Assembly (NCBI GenBank): GCA_017983695.1 | Contig: JAGOAX010000010.1 | Coordinates: forward strand, 128,716 to 192,715 | Reading direction: 5' to 3' | DNA: 64,000 nucleotides | Origin: Ferruginibacter sp. | Lineage (GTDB): Bacteria > Bacteroidota > Bacteroidia > Chitinophagales > Chitinophagaceae | Part shown: positions 25,596-34,672 of the stretch, one piece after another | Layout: every line of letters begins with the position of its first letter | How positions within the stretch are numbered: the stretch's first letter is position 1 | The notes under the pieces: model-generated | What the model saw: only the letters and a program-made list of their open reading frames with translations | What the model was told of the DNA's origin: nothing | Database searches by the model: none | Program-made: the position numbers and the translations under genes

Positions 25596-27059
25596 TTAAA
25601 ATTGGAAATAAATAAAAGCTGAACCTGATGTTGACATATACATAGCCATTAAGAATATTAGGAAAAAATAAAACCCCCAGCGTAACATTCTCGGCAGTTT
25701 AAGTCCTATCCCGGCAATTGCGTACTGTCGTTCTCTTCCTATCCATTCTATGATAATAAAAAACAACAGCAGCAATATCATAATCAGAAAGTTGTTTTGC
25801 GAATGGGCAAAAGCCATACTGTCGGGCATGGTAAACAACGATCGTGAAAATATTGTTCTGATATATTGAAAGGCCTGTGTTACACTTTCTGCCCTGAAAA
25901 ATATCCAGGCAAAAACAGTAAGGGCAAAAGTGATACCCATATTCATCAGTTCTTTTAAAGTAGGCAGGTATTTACCTGCGGCCACAGTACCAAGATTATC
26001 CCTGTTTTTATTCCTCAATAATGATGGCAGAAAATAAATCGCATTCAATGCCCCCCAGATTATAAAAGTCCAGTTGGCACCATGCCAAAAACCGCTTACT
26101 AAAAATATAATGAACGTGTTGCGAACTTTCATTAATGTGCCGCCTTTGCTGCCTCCTAATGGTATGTACAGATAATCTCTGAACCAGGTAGAAAGTGATA
26201 TGTGCCAACGCCTCCAGAATTCTGCTATATCACGTGAAAAATATGGGAATGCAAAATTTCTTAACAGGTCAACGCCGAATAATCTTGCAGTACCCAATGC
26301 TATATCAGAGTATCCGGAGAAATCGCAATAGATCTGAAAAGAAAAAAACAATGCGCCCAGCAATAGTGTGCTGCCGGAATATGCGGCAGAATGATTAAAT
26401 ATTTCGTTGGCATATTCGGCACAGTTATCTGCAATAACTATTTTTTTAAACAATCCCCACAACACTTGCCTTAGGCCATCTACTGCTTTTGAATAATCAA
26501 AAACTCTTTGTTGTTTTATCTGCGGTAGCAGGTGAGTGGCCCTTTCGATAGGACCGGCAACCAGTAAAGGAAAAAAACTAACAAATACAGAATACTCTAT
26601 AAAGTTTTTTTCCGGTTCTATCCTTTTCTTATAAATATCAATAACGTATGATAAGCCATGGAAAGTATAAAACGAAATACCCACCGGTAATATCACATTT
26701 AAAACCCAAAAATTTGTTTTTATACCTAAAAAAGAAAGACTTTCGGCGAAAGATGCTGCAAAAAAGTTATAGTATTTGAATACCCCTAAAAACCCAAGAT
26801 TGACTATTATACTTAACCAGAACCAAAACTTTCTTTTACCAGGTTTTTGGGTGGTGCCCATTTTAAGTCCGGTAAAATAATCCAGTAACGTTGAAAATAT
26901 CAGTAAAAAAAGAAACCTGTAATCCCAGCATGCATAAAAAAAATAACTTGCTATAAGAAGCAGGATATTTTGCAGCTGCAGATTCTTTTTTGTTGCAAAC
27001 CAGTATATTAAAAAAACTATCGGAAGAAATATCAGGAAGTCAATAGAGTTAAAAAACAT
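25596..27059 (-). CDS. MBOAT-family O-acyltransferase (AlgI/DltB-like)
   Basis: A 487-residue protein with about ten membrane helices. Family motifs are FFPLLVAGPIERA, FWRRWHISLSTWFRDYLYIP (His286) and the catalytic His326 in SGFWHGANW. It should move an acyl group from a cytosolic donor across the membrane to a surface glycan or lipid with the help of the SGNH partner gene. With the DUF4838-like gene it forms a three-gene minus-strand run. Confidence 0.92.
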   Translation of the reverse strand: MFFNSIDFLIFLPIVFLIYWFATKKNLQLQNILLLIASYFFYACWDYRFLFLLIFSTLLDYFTGLKMGTTQKPGKRKFWFWLSIIVNLGFLGVFKYYNFFAASFAESLSFLGIKTNFWVLNVILPVGISFYTFHGLSYVIDIYKKRIEPEKNFIEYSVFVSFFPLLVAGPIERATHLLPQIKQQRVFDYSKAVDGLRQVLWGLFKKIVIADNCAEYANEIFNHSAAYSGSTLLLGALFFSFQIYCDFSGYSDIALGTARLFGVDLLRNFAFPYFSRDIAEFWRRWHISLSTWFRDYLYIPLGGSKGGTLMKVRNTFIIFLVSGFWHGANWTFIIWGALNAIYFLPSLLRNKNRDNLGTVAAGKYLPTLKELMNMGITFALTVFAWIFFRAESVTQAFQYIRTIFSRSLFTMPDSMAFAHSQNNFLIMILLLLFFIIIEWIGRERQYAIAGIGLKLPRMLRWGFYFFLIFLMAMYMSTSGSAFIYFQF

Positions 27060-27147
27060 ATTGCAGTTTAGTATGGCAGTATTGCTCTAAAAAAATATTA
27101 TAAAGTAAATAGAACAGCGTAATAATTATAGAAACAAAATACAGTGG

Positions 27148-27999
27148 TTAATTTGCAGGAGGACACTTGTAACTACTTATATTAAAAGAAATGCCAATTT
27201 CTGCAAAAATATACTGGTCTCTTTGTTTACTAAACCCTCTTTGCCTGCCTTCTACACCTAAAATATTGTTTGGGTCTAATTCGTAAGACCTGTCCTGTAG
27301 CAGGCCTGCAGTCGAAGGTTGCCCATTTGGCAAAGCTGCAAAACGGGTTGCTCCTATATATGTAGTGCTTACATCATCAAGATAGTCGGTTGTTGTAAAA
27401 CGCTGGGATACCTCAAAAGAAAGGTTCATTTTATCATTAATATTGTATTTAACACCGGCACCAAGCGGAAAACAAAAAGCCATGGTATTATATTGCTTTC
27501 TCCCTTTGTAGCCAATTACCTGTCCTTCAGTACCTAAAGGACGTAAAAATTCTTTTTTACCGTCTAGGTATGCATACGGATCGTAAGTAAAAATACCAGC
27601 TCCAAGCGTTACATAAGGTGTAAAGAGATGGTCCGGGTCTCCGGGAACAAACTTGAAAAAATTAAAATCACCCTGTACAGCTATTTCCCAAATATTGGAA
27701 TTAAAACTCAGATTCCTGGTTTTTTGATAGTCGTTTTTGCTATAGGTATCACTATAACCTACTTGTGCGTAATGCGCTGCTATACGCATACCCACATAGT
27801 TACCAAACTGCTTACGAAAAAAAACACCTAAAGCTGGCTTAGGCCGGTTTAGTGCAGCTCTTGTATTTATATCGCCAAAATAATGGGCTGCCCCGAGGGT
27901 AACCCCAAATTCTCCTTGCTGTACATAATCATACCGTTGTGCGGCTGCATTAATTGACAATGCTATACTGAATAAAATGGTAAGGACTTTCATCTTCAT
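27148..27999 (-). CDS. DUF6089 outer-membrane beta-barrel protein
   Basis: 283 residues: signal peptide (ending AAA-QRYDY), then alternating strands of a small barrel (GEFGVTLGAAHYFGDIN is the DUF6089 opening) and a Cys near the end (SYKCPPAN). Function is unknown. In Bacteroidota it is usually encoded next to uppS and bamA, so a role in envelope biogenesis is often supposed. ATG 27999 is chosen over a TTG three codons upstream. No gene lies within 80 bases on either side. Confidence 0.85.
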   Translation of the reverse strand: MKMKVLTILFSIALSINAAAQRYDYVQQGEFGVTLGAAHYFGDINTRAALNRPKPALGVFFRKQFGNYVGMRIAAHYAQVGYSDTYSKNDYQKTRNLSFNSNIWEIAVQGDFNFFKFVPGDPDHLFTPYVTLGAGIFTYDPYAYLDGKKEFLRPLGTEGQVIGYKGRKQYNTMAFCFPLGAGVKYNINDKMNLSFEVSQRFTTTDYLDDVSTTYIGATRFAALPNGQPSTAGLLQDRSYELDPNNILGVEGRQRGFSKQRDQYIFAEIGISFNISSYKCPPAN

Positions 28000-28083
28000 A
28001 ATATGCAAAATAAAGAATTGTTTTGTTAAAACGAGCAGATTATGTGGTTTGTAATAAGGCTTTTGTTAATTTTTTCCGGATGT

Positions 28084-28554
28084 TTATTTTTCAACCCTTA
28101 AGCCTGCACTCATTATTGCCGACAAGGGGTCATCTCTCATTATTTGAGTAATACTATAATTATATATACCCGGTTTACTAAACCGCAGCATCACCAATTG
28201 CCTTAGTTCCCAAATATCATTCATTCCCGTACCTATCCAGCCACCGGCATCTGTACCCAATAGCACATCTGCTTTTTGGTATCGCATACTATCGCCTGGT
28301 GTCTTTATACCAATATTAAGCCATATATTATTGTATTTATAAGCATCCGTATGCCTTAATACTATATATGTTTTATAAGGAGTGCTGATATCAATAACGG
28401 AAAAACTGCCTTTTACTTCAAAGCTACTTTTCCATTTATAACCAGGTATAGAGGTGTTTTTTTCAAAAACATTTATCTGAGTACAGGAAATAAATAAACA
28501 ACCGGCGATAAGTAATAGAAGAAAATAAGATGTATACGCTTTGTTGGAAATCAT
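28084..28554 (-). CDS. gldH: Gliding motility lipoprotein GldH
   Basis: 156 residues with a lipobox FISC (Cys24) and GldH features: CTQINVFEKN, a Trp-containing segment, DISTPYKTYIVLRHTDAY and YNNIWLNI, then GDSMRYQKADVLLG. GldH is one of the lipoproteins needed for gliding and the type IX secretion machinery in Bacteroidota, which fits the T9SS cargo genes in this window. A TATTTTTG box lies exactly four bases before ATG. Confidence 0.88.
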   Translation of the reverse strand: MISNKAYTSYFLLLLIAGCLFISCTQINVFEKNTSIPGYKWKSSFEVKGSFSVIDISTPYKTYIVLRHTDAYKYNNIWLNIGIKTPGDSMRYQKADVLLGTDAGGWIGTGMNDIWELRQLVMLRFSKPGIYNYSITQIMRDDPLSAIMSAGLRVEK

Positions 28555-28558
28555 GTTA

Positions 28559-28566
28559 CAAAAATA
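28559..28566 (-). promoter_or_regulatory. -7 box four bases before the gldH ATG
   Basis: TATTTTTG, TAAC, ATG on the minus strand: the same geometry as murI and pheS, suggesting a leaderless mRNA. Confidence 0.5.
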
Positions 28567-28610
28567 GAAATATTGCTTTTTATTATTGCTGAAATTTATT
28601 GTCTGCTTTT

Positions 28611-29486
28611 TTATAATGCATTCAATACCTGCTCTTTTGCCTTCTCCAGCTCATCCTTCATTTTTACCACGCATTTTTGAATATCGGCATCGTAAGCTTT
28701 ACTGCCTGTGGTATTTATCTCTCTTCCTATTTCCTGCAGAATAAAAGATAATTTTTTTCCTTTACCTTCTTCAGTTTCCTGCAAAATAGATTTAAAGTAT
28801 TCGCAATGCTGGCGCAGGCGTATCTGTTCTTCGTGAATGTCTATCTTTTCCATATAATAGATCAATTCCTGCTCCATGCGGTTATTATCAATATTTTCTT
28901 TTCCTACATTTTTTTCCAACAGCTGGTTTATTTCTTCTACTATTCTTTTTTTACGGTTGGGCTCCAATACTAAAATGGCTTCTTCCTGGTCTTTAATATT
29001 ATCTATCCTTTTTATCAGGTCCTTTTCTAAAATGCCGCCTTCTTCTGTCCGGTGCAGGTTTAACTGATCTAATGCTGAGGTTAATACCTTTTTAAATTCG
29101 GTAAAATCATTTGCATCTAAAACATCTGTTGCAGGTGTTACAACTTCAGGCAGGCGGAGTAAAGCGCTTAATACAGAATTAGTATCAATCTTTAATTCTG
29201 ATGCCAGTTCATCAATTTGTTTATAATAAGCCTTTATTAAATCAGTATTGATATTAACCGGCCTTGTGGTACCGTTCTGTTTAATGTTTATGTAACAGTC
29301 AATTGTACCTCTTATTAAATGCTCCTGTAAAATATTCCGTATGTCAAATTCATAAGGCCTTAATAAGGCGGGCAATTTTAATTGCAGTTCAAACTGTTTG
29401 CCGTTGAGTGCTTTTATTTCAACCAAAAAGGTTTTATCATTTACTGTTTGTTCCGCCTTTCCAAAACCTGTCATTGATTTAAGCAT
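28611..29486 (-). CDS. yicC: YicC-family endoribonuclease
   Basis: 291 residues with the YicC start MLKSMTGFGKAE and the DUF1732 C-terminal domain (ELIYYMEKIDIHEEQIRLRQHC, LSFILQEIGREINTTGSKA). E. coli YicC is an RNase that acts on small RNAs. In many bacteria the gene is next to gmk, which is not the case here. It lies about 60 bases from gldH and may be transcribed separately. Confidence 0.93.
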   Translation of the reverse strand: MLKSMTGFGKAEQTVNDKTFLVEIKALNGKQFELQLKLPALLRPYEFDIRNILQEHLIRGTIDCYINIKQNGTTRPVNINTDLIKAYYKQIDELASELKIDTNSVLSALLRLPEVVTPATDVLDANDFTEFKKVLTSALDQLNLHRTEEGGILEKDLIKRIDNIKDQEEAILVLEPNRKKRIVEEINQLLEKNVGKENIDNNRMEQELIYYMEKIDIHEEQIRLRQHCEYFKSILQETEEGKGKKLSFILQEIGREINTTGSKAYDADIQKCVVKMKDELEKAKEQVLNAL

Positions 29487-29582
29487 GTGATATTTTTATT
29501 TGCTGCAAGATAACAATATATGTTGATGGTTAATGGTATGTATTTACCCGTTGCTGGATTCTGTTACTGCAGCCTGTTTTTT

Positions 29583-30041
29583 TTACAAATATGCATCAGT
29601 TACAATCACCTGCATTATCCTTTCTGGTTTATCAAGGGCAGTAAAACCAAACTGTTCATACAACTTATGTGCATCACTTGTTGCCAGCATCCATCTTCTA
29701 AATCCCTGCAACTCCCGGTGGCTCATTATTTCCTGCATCAGCCATTTACTTAAACCTTTGCCTCTATATTCTTCTAAAATAAAAACATCAGCCAGGTAAC
29801 CAAAAGTTGCATTATCAGTAATTACTCTTGCAAAACCAACCTGACTGTCTTCATCAGGCTTATCATTTTTGTATACACCAAAACAAAATGATCCTTCAAT
29901 TGATTTTTGTACCAGGGCAACGGGAATGTTTTTTGCCCAATAACTTTCTGTACTTAAGTATTTATGAATAACAGCAAGATCAAGTTTTGATTTATCTGTA
30001 CTGATAATAAAATTTTCTTTTAGTGGGTCATAATTTTTCAT
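29583..30041 (-). CDS. GNAT-family N-acetyltransferase
   Basis: 152 residues. The acetyl-CoA loop is in LEEYRGKGLSKWLMQEI (motif A, about 90-106) and motif B is in YEQFGFTALDKP near the C-terminus. The substrate cannot be told. It has its own inferred promoter: TACTTTTG at 30059-30066, 18 bases before ATG. Its neighbours give no functional clue. Confidence 0.88.
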   Translation of the reverse strand: MKNYDPLKENFIISTDKSKLDLAVIHKYLSTESYWAKNIPVALVQKSIEGSFCFGVYKNDKPDEDSQVGFARVITDNATFGYLADVFILEEYRGKGLSKWLMQEIMSHRELQGFRRWMLATSDAHKLYEQFGFTALDKPERIMQVIVTDAYL

Positions 30042-30058
30042 GCAGCATATTAAGGATG

Positions 30059-30066
30059 CAAAAGTA
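30059..30066 (-). promoter_or_regulatory. -7 box of the GNAT gene at 30041
   Basis: TACTTTTG on the minus strand, 17 bases before the ATG. No clear -33 TTG. Confidence 0.45.
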
Positions 30067-30580
30067 AAAAACAGCGTTGATAAAAATAATAAAGCCCGAC
30101 ATTTGACAGCCAGGCTTTGTTATATAGATGGGTTAGTAAGTACCGGGAACCAAATTCCCTACACAATATTAAAAAGAATTTTTGCTAACATAAAATTATT
30201 TCCAAAAAAATTTATTAACATTTTTTTTATAGCTGTGGATAATGGCAATTGAATTTTATCTTTTTGCATCAACATAAATTCATTCTATTGCTCACTGCAA
30301 TTTTAAAACTTCTCAGTTTAAAAATCAGTAACCGCTGAAAGTATTGATTTTACTATACTTTCAAAGAAATCAAATTTTATCTAGTTATAAAATTGTATTT
30401 ATTTTTTTTAGATAATCCGCTTCATACTTTATTTTTTATTGCTGCATTTTTTCTCCTTTTTCCTTTAAAAAATATTTTAAAATATTTTTCCCTTTGGTGT
30501 CTGAAACGGCTGTTTTTATCCTTTTTCATTCAAAAGGCAAATTTAAGCAAAGCACATACCTTTGCTTAAATTTTACAACT
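30067..30580. other. Longest non-coding gap: T-rich, mostly featureless
   Basis: About 500 bases between the divergent GNAT and lpxD-like genes. A weak AAAGCC/GGCTTT inverted repeat lies at 30091-30118. Bases 30190-30490 are unusually T-rich and low in complexity. The lpxD-side -7 box is at 30557-30564. Short reading frames here have no gene-like composition or start context. I see no tRNA, riboswitch or repeat copy. Confidence 0.6.
30557..30564 (+). promoter_or_regulatory. -7 box of the lpxD-like gene
   Basis: TACCTTTG, 16 bases before ATG 30581. It decides the start codon, because the longer frame from 30494 would begin upstream of the promoter. Confidence 0.6.
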
Positions 30581-31525
30581 ATGCAATTTCCTTCCCCGGT
30601 TTCTGTAACATGGATTGCTGAATTTATCAACGCAAAATTATTGGGCAACAGTACTGGCAATGCAACAGGCATTAATGAAATACACAAAGTAGAAAAGGGC
30701 GATCTTGTTTTTGTTGATCATCCAAAGTATTACGACAAGTGTATTAACAGTGCGGCAAGTTTTATCATTATTAATAAAGAAGCAGCTATCCCGGAAGGCA
30801 AAGCATTGTTAGTTGTTGACAATCCATTTGAAGCGTATTGCAAAATTGTAAATTATTTTCGTCCGTTTGAGCCGGCAACAAAATCAATCAGTAATTCTGC
30901 AGTAATTGGTGAAGGCAGTTTTATTTATCCCAATACTTTTATTGGCAATCATGTAAGCATTGGTAAAAATTGTATCATTCATCCCAATGTTACTATTATG
31001 GATCATTGTATAATTGGCGACAATGTAATTATACAAAGCGCAACAGTAATTGGAAGCGATGCTTTTTATTACAATACCAAAAAGAACAGGGAAGTATGGT
31101 ATAAAAAAATGCCCAGTTGCGGCAGGGTAATTATTGAAGATGATGTGGAGATAGGCGCAGGCTGTACTATTGACAGAGGCGTAAGCCATGATACAATTAT
31201 TGGTAAAGGAACAAAGATGGATAACATGATTCATATCGGGCATGATACCGTAACCGGAAAAAATTGCCTGATAGCTGCACAGGTTGGTATTGCCGGAGTG
31301 GTAACTTTAGAAGATGGAGTAACACTTTGGGGACAGGTTGGTGTAAATAAAACTTTAACTATTGGAACCAATGCGGTAATATACGCACAAAGTGGTGTAG
31401 GGAAAGATACGGCAGGTAACAAAGTTTATTTTGGCAGCCCTATTGAAGATGCCAAAGAAAAAATGAAGGAATTGGTTTGGATAAAACGTATACCGGAACT
31501 TTGGGAAAAGGTAATGGGTAAATAA
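30581..31525 (+). CDS. lpxD: UDP-3-O-acylglucosamine N-acyltransferase (LpxD-like)
   Basis: A 314-residue left-handed beta-helix acyltransferase. The N-terminal LpxD domain (about 1-95) is followed by many hexapeptide repeats (about 100-270) containing the catalytic His in HIGHDT, and a short helical C-terminus (IKRIPELWEKV). LpxD adds the N-linked acyl chain in lipid A synthesis. It is not beside lpxA, lpxC or fabZ here, so it may be a second, specialised copy. ATG 30581 follows the promoter box and the leader AAATTTTACAACT. Confidence 0.87.
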   Translation: MQFPSPVSVTWIAEFINAKLLGNSTGNATGINEIHKVEKGDLVFVDHPKYYDKCINSAASFIIINKEAAIPEGKALLVVDNPFEAYCKIVNYFRPFEPATKSISNSAVIGEGSFIYPNTFIGNHVSIGKNCIIHPNVTIMDHCIIGDNVIIQSATVIGSDAFYYNTKKNREVWYKKMPSCGRVIIEDDVEIGAGCTIDRGVSHDTIIGKGTKMDNMIHIGHDTVTGKNCLIAAQVGIAGVVTLEDGVTLWGQVGVNKTLTIGTNAVIYAQSGVGKDTAGNKVYFGSPIEDAKEKMKELVWIKRIPELWEKVMGK

Positions 31526-31528
31526 ATA

Positions 31529-32626
31529 TTATTTCACTTTAAAATCATACGGTAACATATCTGCCATTCTTTTCCAGGTGAGGTACTCATTTTTAATAAT
31601 GTCTACCTGATCAAAATAATAGCCATTCTCTTCAATAATAACAGATTCGCCGGGAGTAAAAAATAAAACAGAAAGCTGAAATTTTGATTGCTGATCGGGA
31701 TAAGCATCTACATAGGCCTTCTCCGGCTTTTCCTTGTTGTAAATTAATACCACATTATTCTGATTAGGTTTTACTTCAACTGTTTTTGTGCTATCGTCTT
31801 TATTGTAATTCATCGCTCCATAAAAATTAAGCAGGGGTACTGCTTCTTCTTTATCATCTGATTTTACTAAAAACTGAATTTCAAATCCTTCTTCTTTTAG
31901 TTGCTTATTGTAAAGGCTACGCATAAAATGAAGCATTGACCCTTTATAAGCTTTTGCCCTGTTGGCGGCCCATAAGTTTTGTTTAGCCGTATCTGCCGAC
32001 TGCATTTCTTCAAACAAAGGATAACCAGTATAAAGGGTAGCACCTGTATTGTATTCATAAGTAAAAGAATCAATGGTATATTTTATATTATAGCCTAATG
32101 CTTCGTTTGCAATTTCAATGGGTGCTGCTGCCAAAACCTTAAGACGGTTTCTTCTTTTAGAGAAATAGAATTTTAAAATATCCGGGTTCTTTATAATACA
32201 TGATTTACTGTTATCCCCTTCACCAATAAAACTCTGCATAAAAAAACTACCGTATTTCTCCCAACCATCTTTTACTTCGTTGCTGGATGTTATCACCACA
32301 TCTTCCATGGCCTTTTCTTTTACCTTTAGCGCTATCACAATATTTTTATCATCTGCATCTGCAGTAGTTATACGTTTTGTTTCTGTTTGATAACCTGTGA
32401 ATGTCACAACCAGGTCGTATCCGCCATTTGGTAAAGCAATTTTAAAATTTCCTTCTGCATCGGTAGCAGCTCCCTGCGTGGTACTCTGTGCAAATACCGA
32501 TGCTCCCTGTAGCGGAGCCCTTGTCGCCGCATCTATTACTTTGCCGGAAATATTATAATACTCTACCTGTGCAAAGCCGCAAACAGATAAAACAATTGCC
32601 GTAAAAAACAGGATGAACTTTTTCAT
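31529..32626 (-). CDS. Secreted protein with carboxypeptidase-regulatory-like domain
   Basis: 365 residues: signal peptide (ending GFA-QVEYY), a CarboxypepD_reg-like beta-sandwich (about 20-105: ISGKVIDAATRAPLQGASVFA, then TDAEGNFKIALPNGGYDLVVTFTGY), then an uncharacterised 250-residue domain (WEKYGSFFMQSFIGEGDNSK onwards). That domain pair is common in Bacteroidota outer-membrane-associated proteins of unknown role. ATG 32626 starts the signal peptide. The longer frame adds a non-secretory extension. It converges on the lpxD-like gene (three-base gap). Confidence 0.82.
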   Translation of the reverse strand: MKKFILFFTAIVLSVCGFAQVEYYNISGKVIDAATRAPLQGASVFAQSTTQGAATDAEGNFKIALPNGGYDLVVTFTGYQTETKRITTADADDKNIVIALKVKEKAMEDVVITSSNEVKDGWEKYGSFFMQSFIGEGDNSKSCIIKNPDILKFYFSKRRNRLKVLAAAPIEIANEALGYNIKYTIDSFTYEYNTGATLYTGYPLFEEMQSADTAKQNLWAANRAKAYKGSMLHFMRSLYNKQLKEEGFEIQFLVKSDDKEEAVPLLNFYGAMNYNKDDSTKTVEVKPNQNNVVLIYNKEKPEKAYVDAYPDQQSKFQLSVLFFTPGESVIIEENGYYFDQVDIIKNEYLTWKRMADMLPYDFKVK

Positions 32627-32696
32627 GTAATATTTTTTGTGAGAGGTTGCACAGGCCATTTAAAAACCAGCCTTTCTTGATGATAAAAATAAGCTA

Positions 32697-33671
32697 TTAC
32701 CTGTTAACATTTTGTTGCAATGCCGCACAGGTTTGAACTATAGTTTCTTCAATGGGCCGGTAATTAAAATCCTGTAAATATTTTTTCAGCTTGCTGTTAT
32801 CAAAATTCACTTTGGCCAATGCTGTTTTTGAAGTTTCCTTAGTAACCAACGGATCCTTTTTGGTAAACCAGCTTTTTAGTGCTTCCAGCCGCCACACAAT
32901 TTTTGCAATTGCTGGTGTTACTTTTTTGTACGGTGGTTTTTTACCAAATGCTTTAGCTATTAAAGTAAGTACATCTTTATACGTTCTGTTTTCGGCACTA
33001 ACAATAAATCTTTGTGCAGTAATGTTGCTGTCCATTAACCTGGTCATTACAGCTGCAACATCTTTTACATCAACAAAGCCGGTTACCCCATCTGAATACC
33101 AGGGAAATTCATTGTACACCGATTGAAATATTTTAGAACTTCCCGATTCCCAATCACCAGCGCCTAATATAATGGTGGGGTTTACTATTACTGCATCTAA
33201 TCCTTCACCAATACCACGCCAAACTTCCATTTCGGCCATGTATTTACTTTGGCCATAATTGCTGTTACTGGTTTCCTCCGTCCAGTTCATATTTTCATTA
33301 ACCGGTTCATTTTCCCGTATTCTTCCCAATGCTGCTACCGAACTTACATGAACCATTTTTTTTACCCCTGCATCCAATGCTGCATTTACAACATTTGCAG
33401 TTCCTTCAATATTTATTTTAAACATCTCCAGTTTTCTTTTAGGGTTGAAGGTAACAATGGCAGCACAATGATATACCTGCTCTACACCTTCCATCGCTTC
33501 TTCCAAACCCACTACATCTAAAATATTGCATTGCTTTTGCTCCAGATTACCCAAATGGAAATGAGGTAATGGCGTTTTATTATAAATGGCCCTTACCTTT
33601 TTCCCCTGGGCAAGTAATTGTGTAATTAATTCCTTCCCCAATAAACCAGCGCCACCCGTAACTAAAATCAT
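32697..33671 (-). CDS. NAD-dependent epimerase/dehydratase family protein (extended SDR)
   Basis: 324 residues: nucleotide motif VTGGAGLLGKEL (about 4-15), catalytic YGQSK with Tyr and Lys, and HVSSVAALG. The overall pattern (EEAMEGVEQVYHCAAIVTF, IVNPTIILGAGDW) resembles dihydroflavonol-4-reductase-like extended SDRs, found in many bacteria with unknown substrates. It stands between a regulatory-domain protein and a hydroxyacyl-CoA dehydrogenase. No clear operon partner. Confidence 0.88.
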   Translation of the reverse strand: MILVTGGAGLLGKELITQLLAQGKKVRAIYNKTPLPHFHLGNLEQKQCNILDVVGLEEAMEGVEQVYHCAAIVTFNPKRKLEMFKINIEGTANVVNAALDAGVKKMVHVSSVAALGRIRENEPVNENMNWTEETSNSNYGQSKYMAEMEVWRGIGEGLDAVIVNPTIILGAGDWESGSSKIFQSVYNEFPWYSDGVTGFVDVKDVAAVMTRLMDSNITAQRFIVSAENRTYKDVLTLIAKAFGKKPPYKKVTPAIAKIVWRLEALKSWFTKKDPLVTKETSKTALAKVNFDNSKLKKYLQDFNYRPIEETIVQTCAALQQNVNR

Positions 33672-33731
33672 GTAAGTTGTTTAATTTAAAATATTGACTG
33701 ATCTTTCAGGAATAATTCTGCTTACTTAAAA

Positions 33732-34577
33732 TCAGTATTCATAAAATCCCTTTCCTGTCTTTTTTCCCAGTTCACCTTTTGCTACTTTTTCAATTTGTAA
33801 TGGAGATGGCTTAAAACGTTCTGCATCACCAAAAGCTTTGTACATACTTTGTGATACGGCAAGGTTTACATCCATCCCAATCAGGTCCATCAGTTTAAAC
33901 GGTCCCATTTTAAAACCTGATGCTTCCATAACCTCATCCACAGTTTCAATAGTTGCCACACCCTGCTCCACCAATTTCATGGCCTCTAGATAATAATGCC
34001 TTGCTACACGGTTTACAATAAAACCAGGGGCATCTTTACACAACACAGGTACTTTATTCATTTGTTTACACAACTGCATAATTGTTGCAGCAACTGCATC
34101 TGTTGTTTGATTACCCTTTACCACTTCCACCAGTTTCATTACCGGTGCCGGGTTAAAAAAATGCATGCCCACTACTCTTTCGGGATGTATTACCTGAGCC
34201 TGTATATCGCTTACTGAAAGGGAAGAAGTATTGGTGGCAAAAATTACTTCGCTATGGTTTATTTCTGCCAATTGATTAAAGATGGCTGATTTAGCTTCAA
34301 CTTTTTCTACAATAGCTTCAATAAATACATCAGCTAAACAATCGTTGGTATCGGTAACAAATTTTATATTCCTGAAAATATCTTCTTTTTCGCCTGAAGT
34401 TATTTTTTCTTTGTCAACAAGGTATTGCAGGTTTTTTTGAATGCTGATCTTTGCTTTTTCGAGCATGGCAGTATTAATATCGAACAACAGCGTATAGCAA
34501 CCACTTTGTGCAGCAACCTGGGCAATGCCGCTTCCCATAGTACCGGCACCTATAACGCAAATGGTATTGATCTCCAT
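33732..34577 (-). CDS. 3-hydroxyacyl/3-hydroxybutyryl-CoA dehydrogenase
   Basis: A 281-residue NAD-dependent enzyme: N-terminal Rossmann motif IGAGTMGSGIAQ (residues 9-20), catalytic His in MHFFNPAPVM, and the C-terminal dimerisation domain (DAPGFIVNRVARHYY, MDLIGMDVN, KTGKGFYEY). The size fits the stand-alone HBDH/PaaH type rather than the multifunctional FadB. It acts in fatty acid or phenylacetate/butyrate metabolism. Which pathway cannot be decided from the neighbours. Confidence 0.94.
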   Translation of the reverse strand: MEINTICVIGAGTMGSGIAQVAAQSGCYTLLFDINTAMLEKAKISIQKNLQYLVDKEKITSGEKEDIFRNIKFVTDTNDCLADVFIEAIVEKVEAKSAIFNQLAEINHSEVIFATNTSSLSVSDIQAQVIHPERVVGMHFFNPAPVMKLVEVVKGNQTTDAVAATIMQLCKQMNKVPVLCKDAPGFIVNRVARHYYLEAMKLVEQGVATIETVDEVMEASGFKMGPFKLMDLIGMDVNLAVSQSMYKAFGDAERFKPSPLQIEKVAKGELGKKTGKGFYEY

Positions 34578-34672
34578 AAAATAAAAATGTCATGCGATTA
34601 TACAATTTTTTCCTTTCCCGAAAGAAATTCTTTTTGTATTACTGCACAACATTACCTTTTGCTCAAAAGGTT

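Noticed and set aside
30040..30252. A 70-codon plus-strand frame in the GNAT-lpxD gap
   Set aside because: It overlaps the GNAT promoter, has random composition (Lys/Asn runs then a hydrophobic end) and no start context. Treated as chance.
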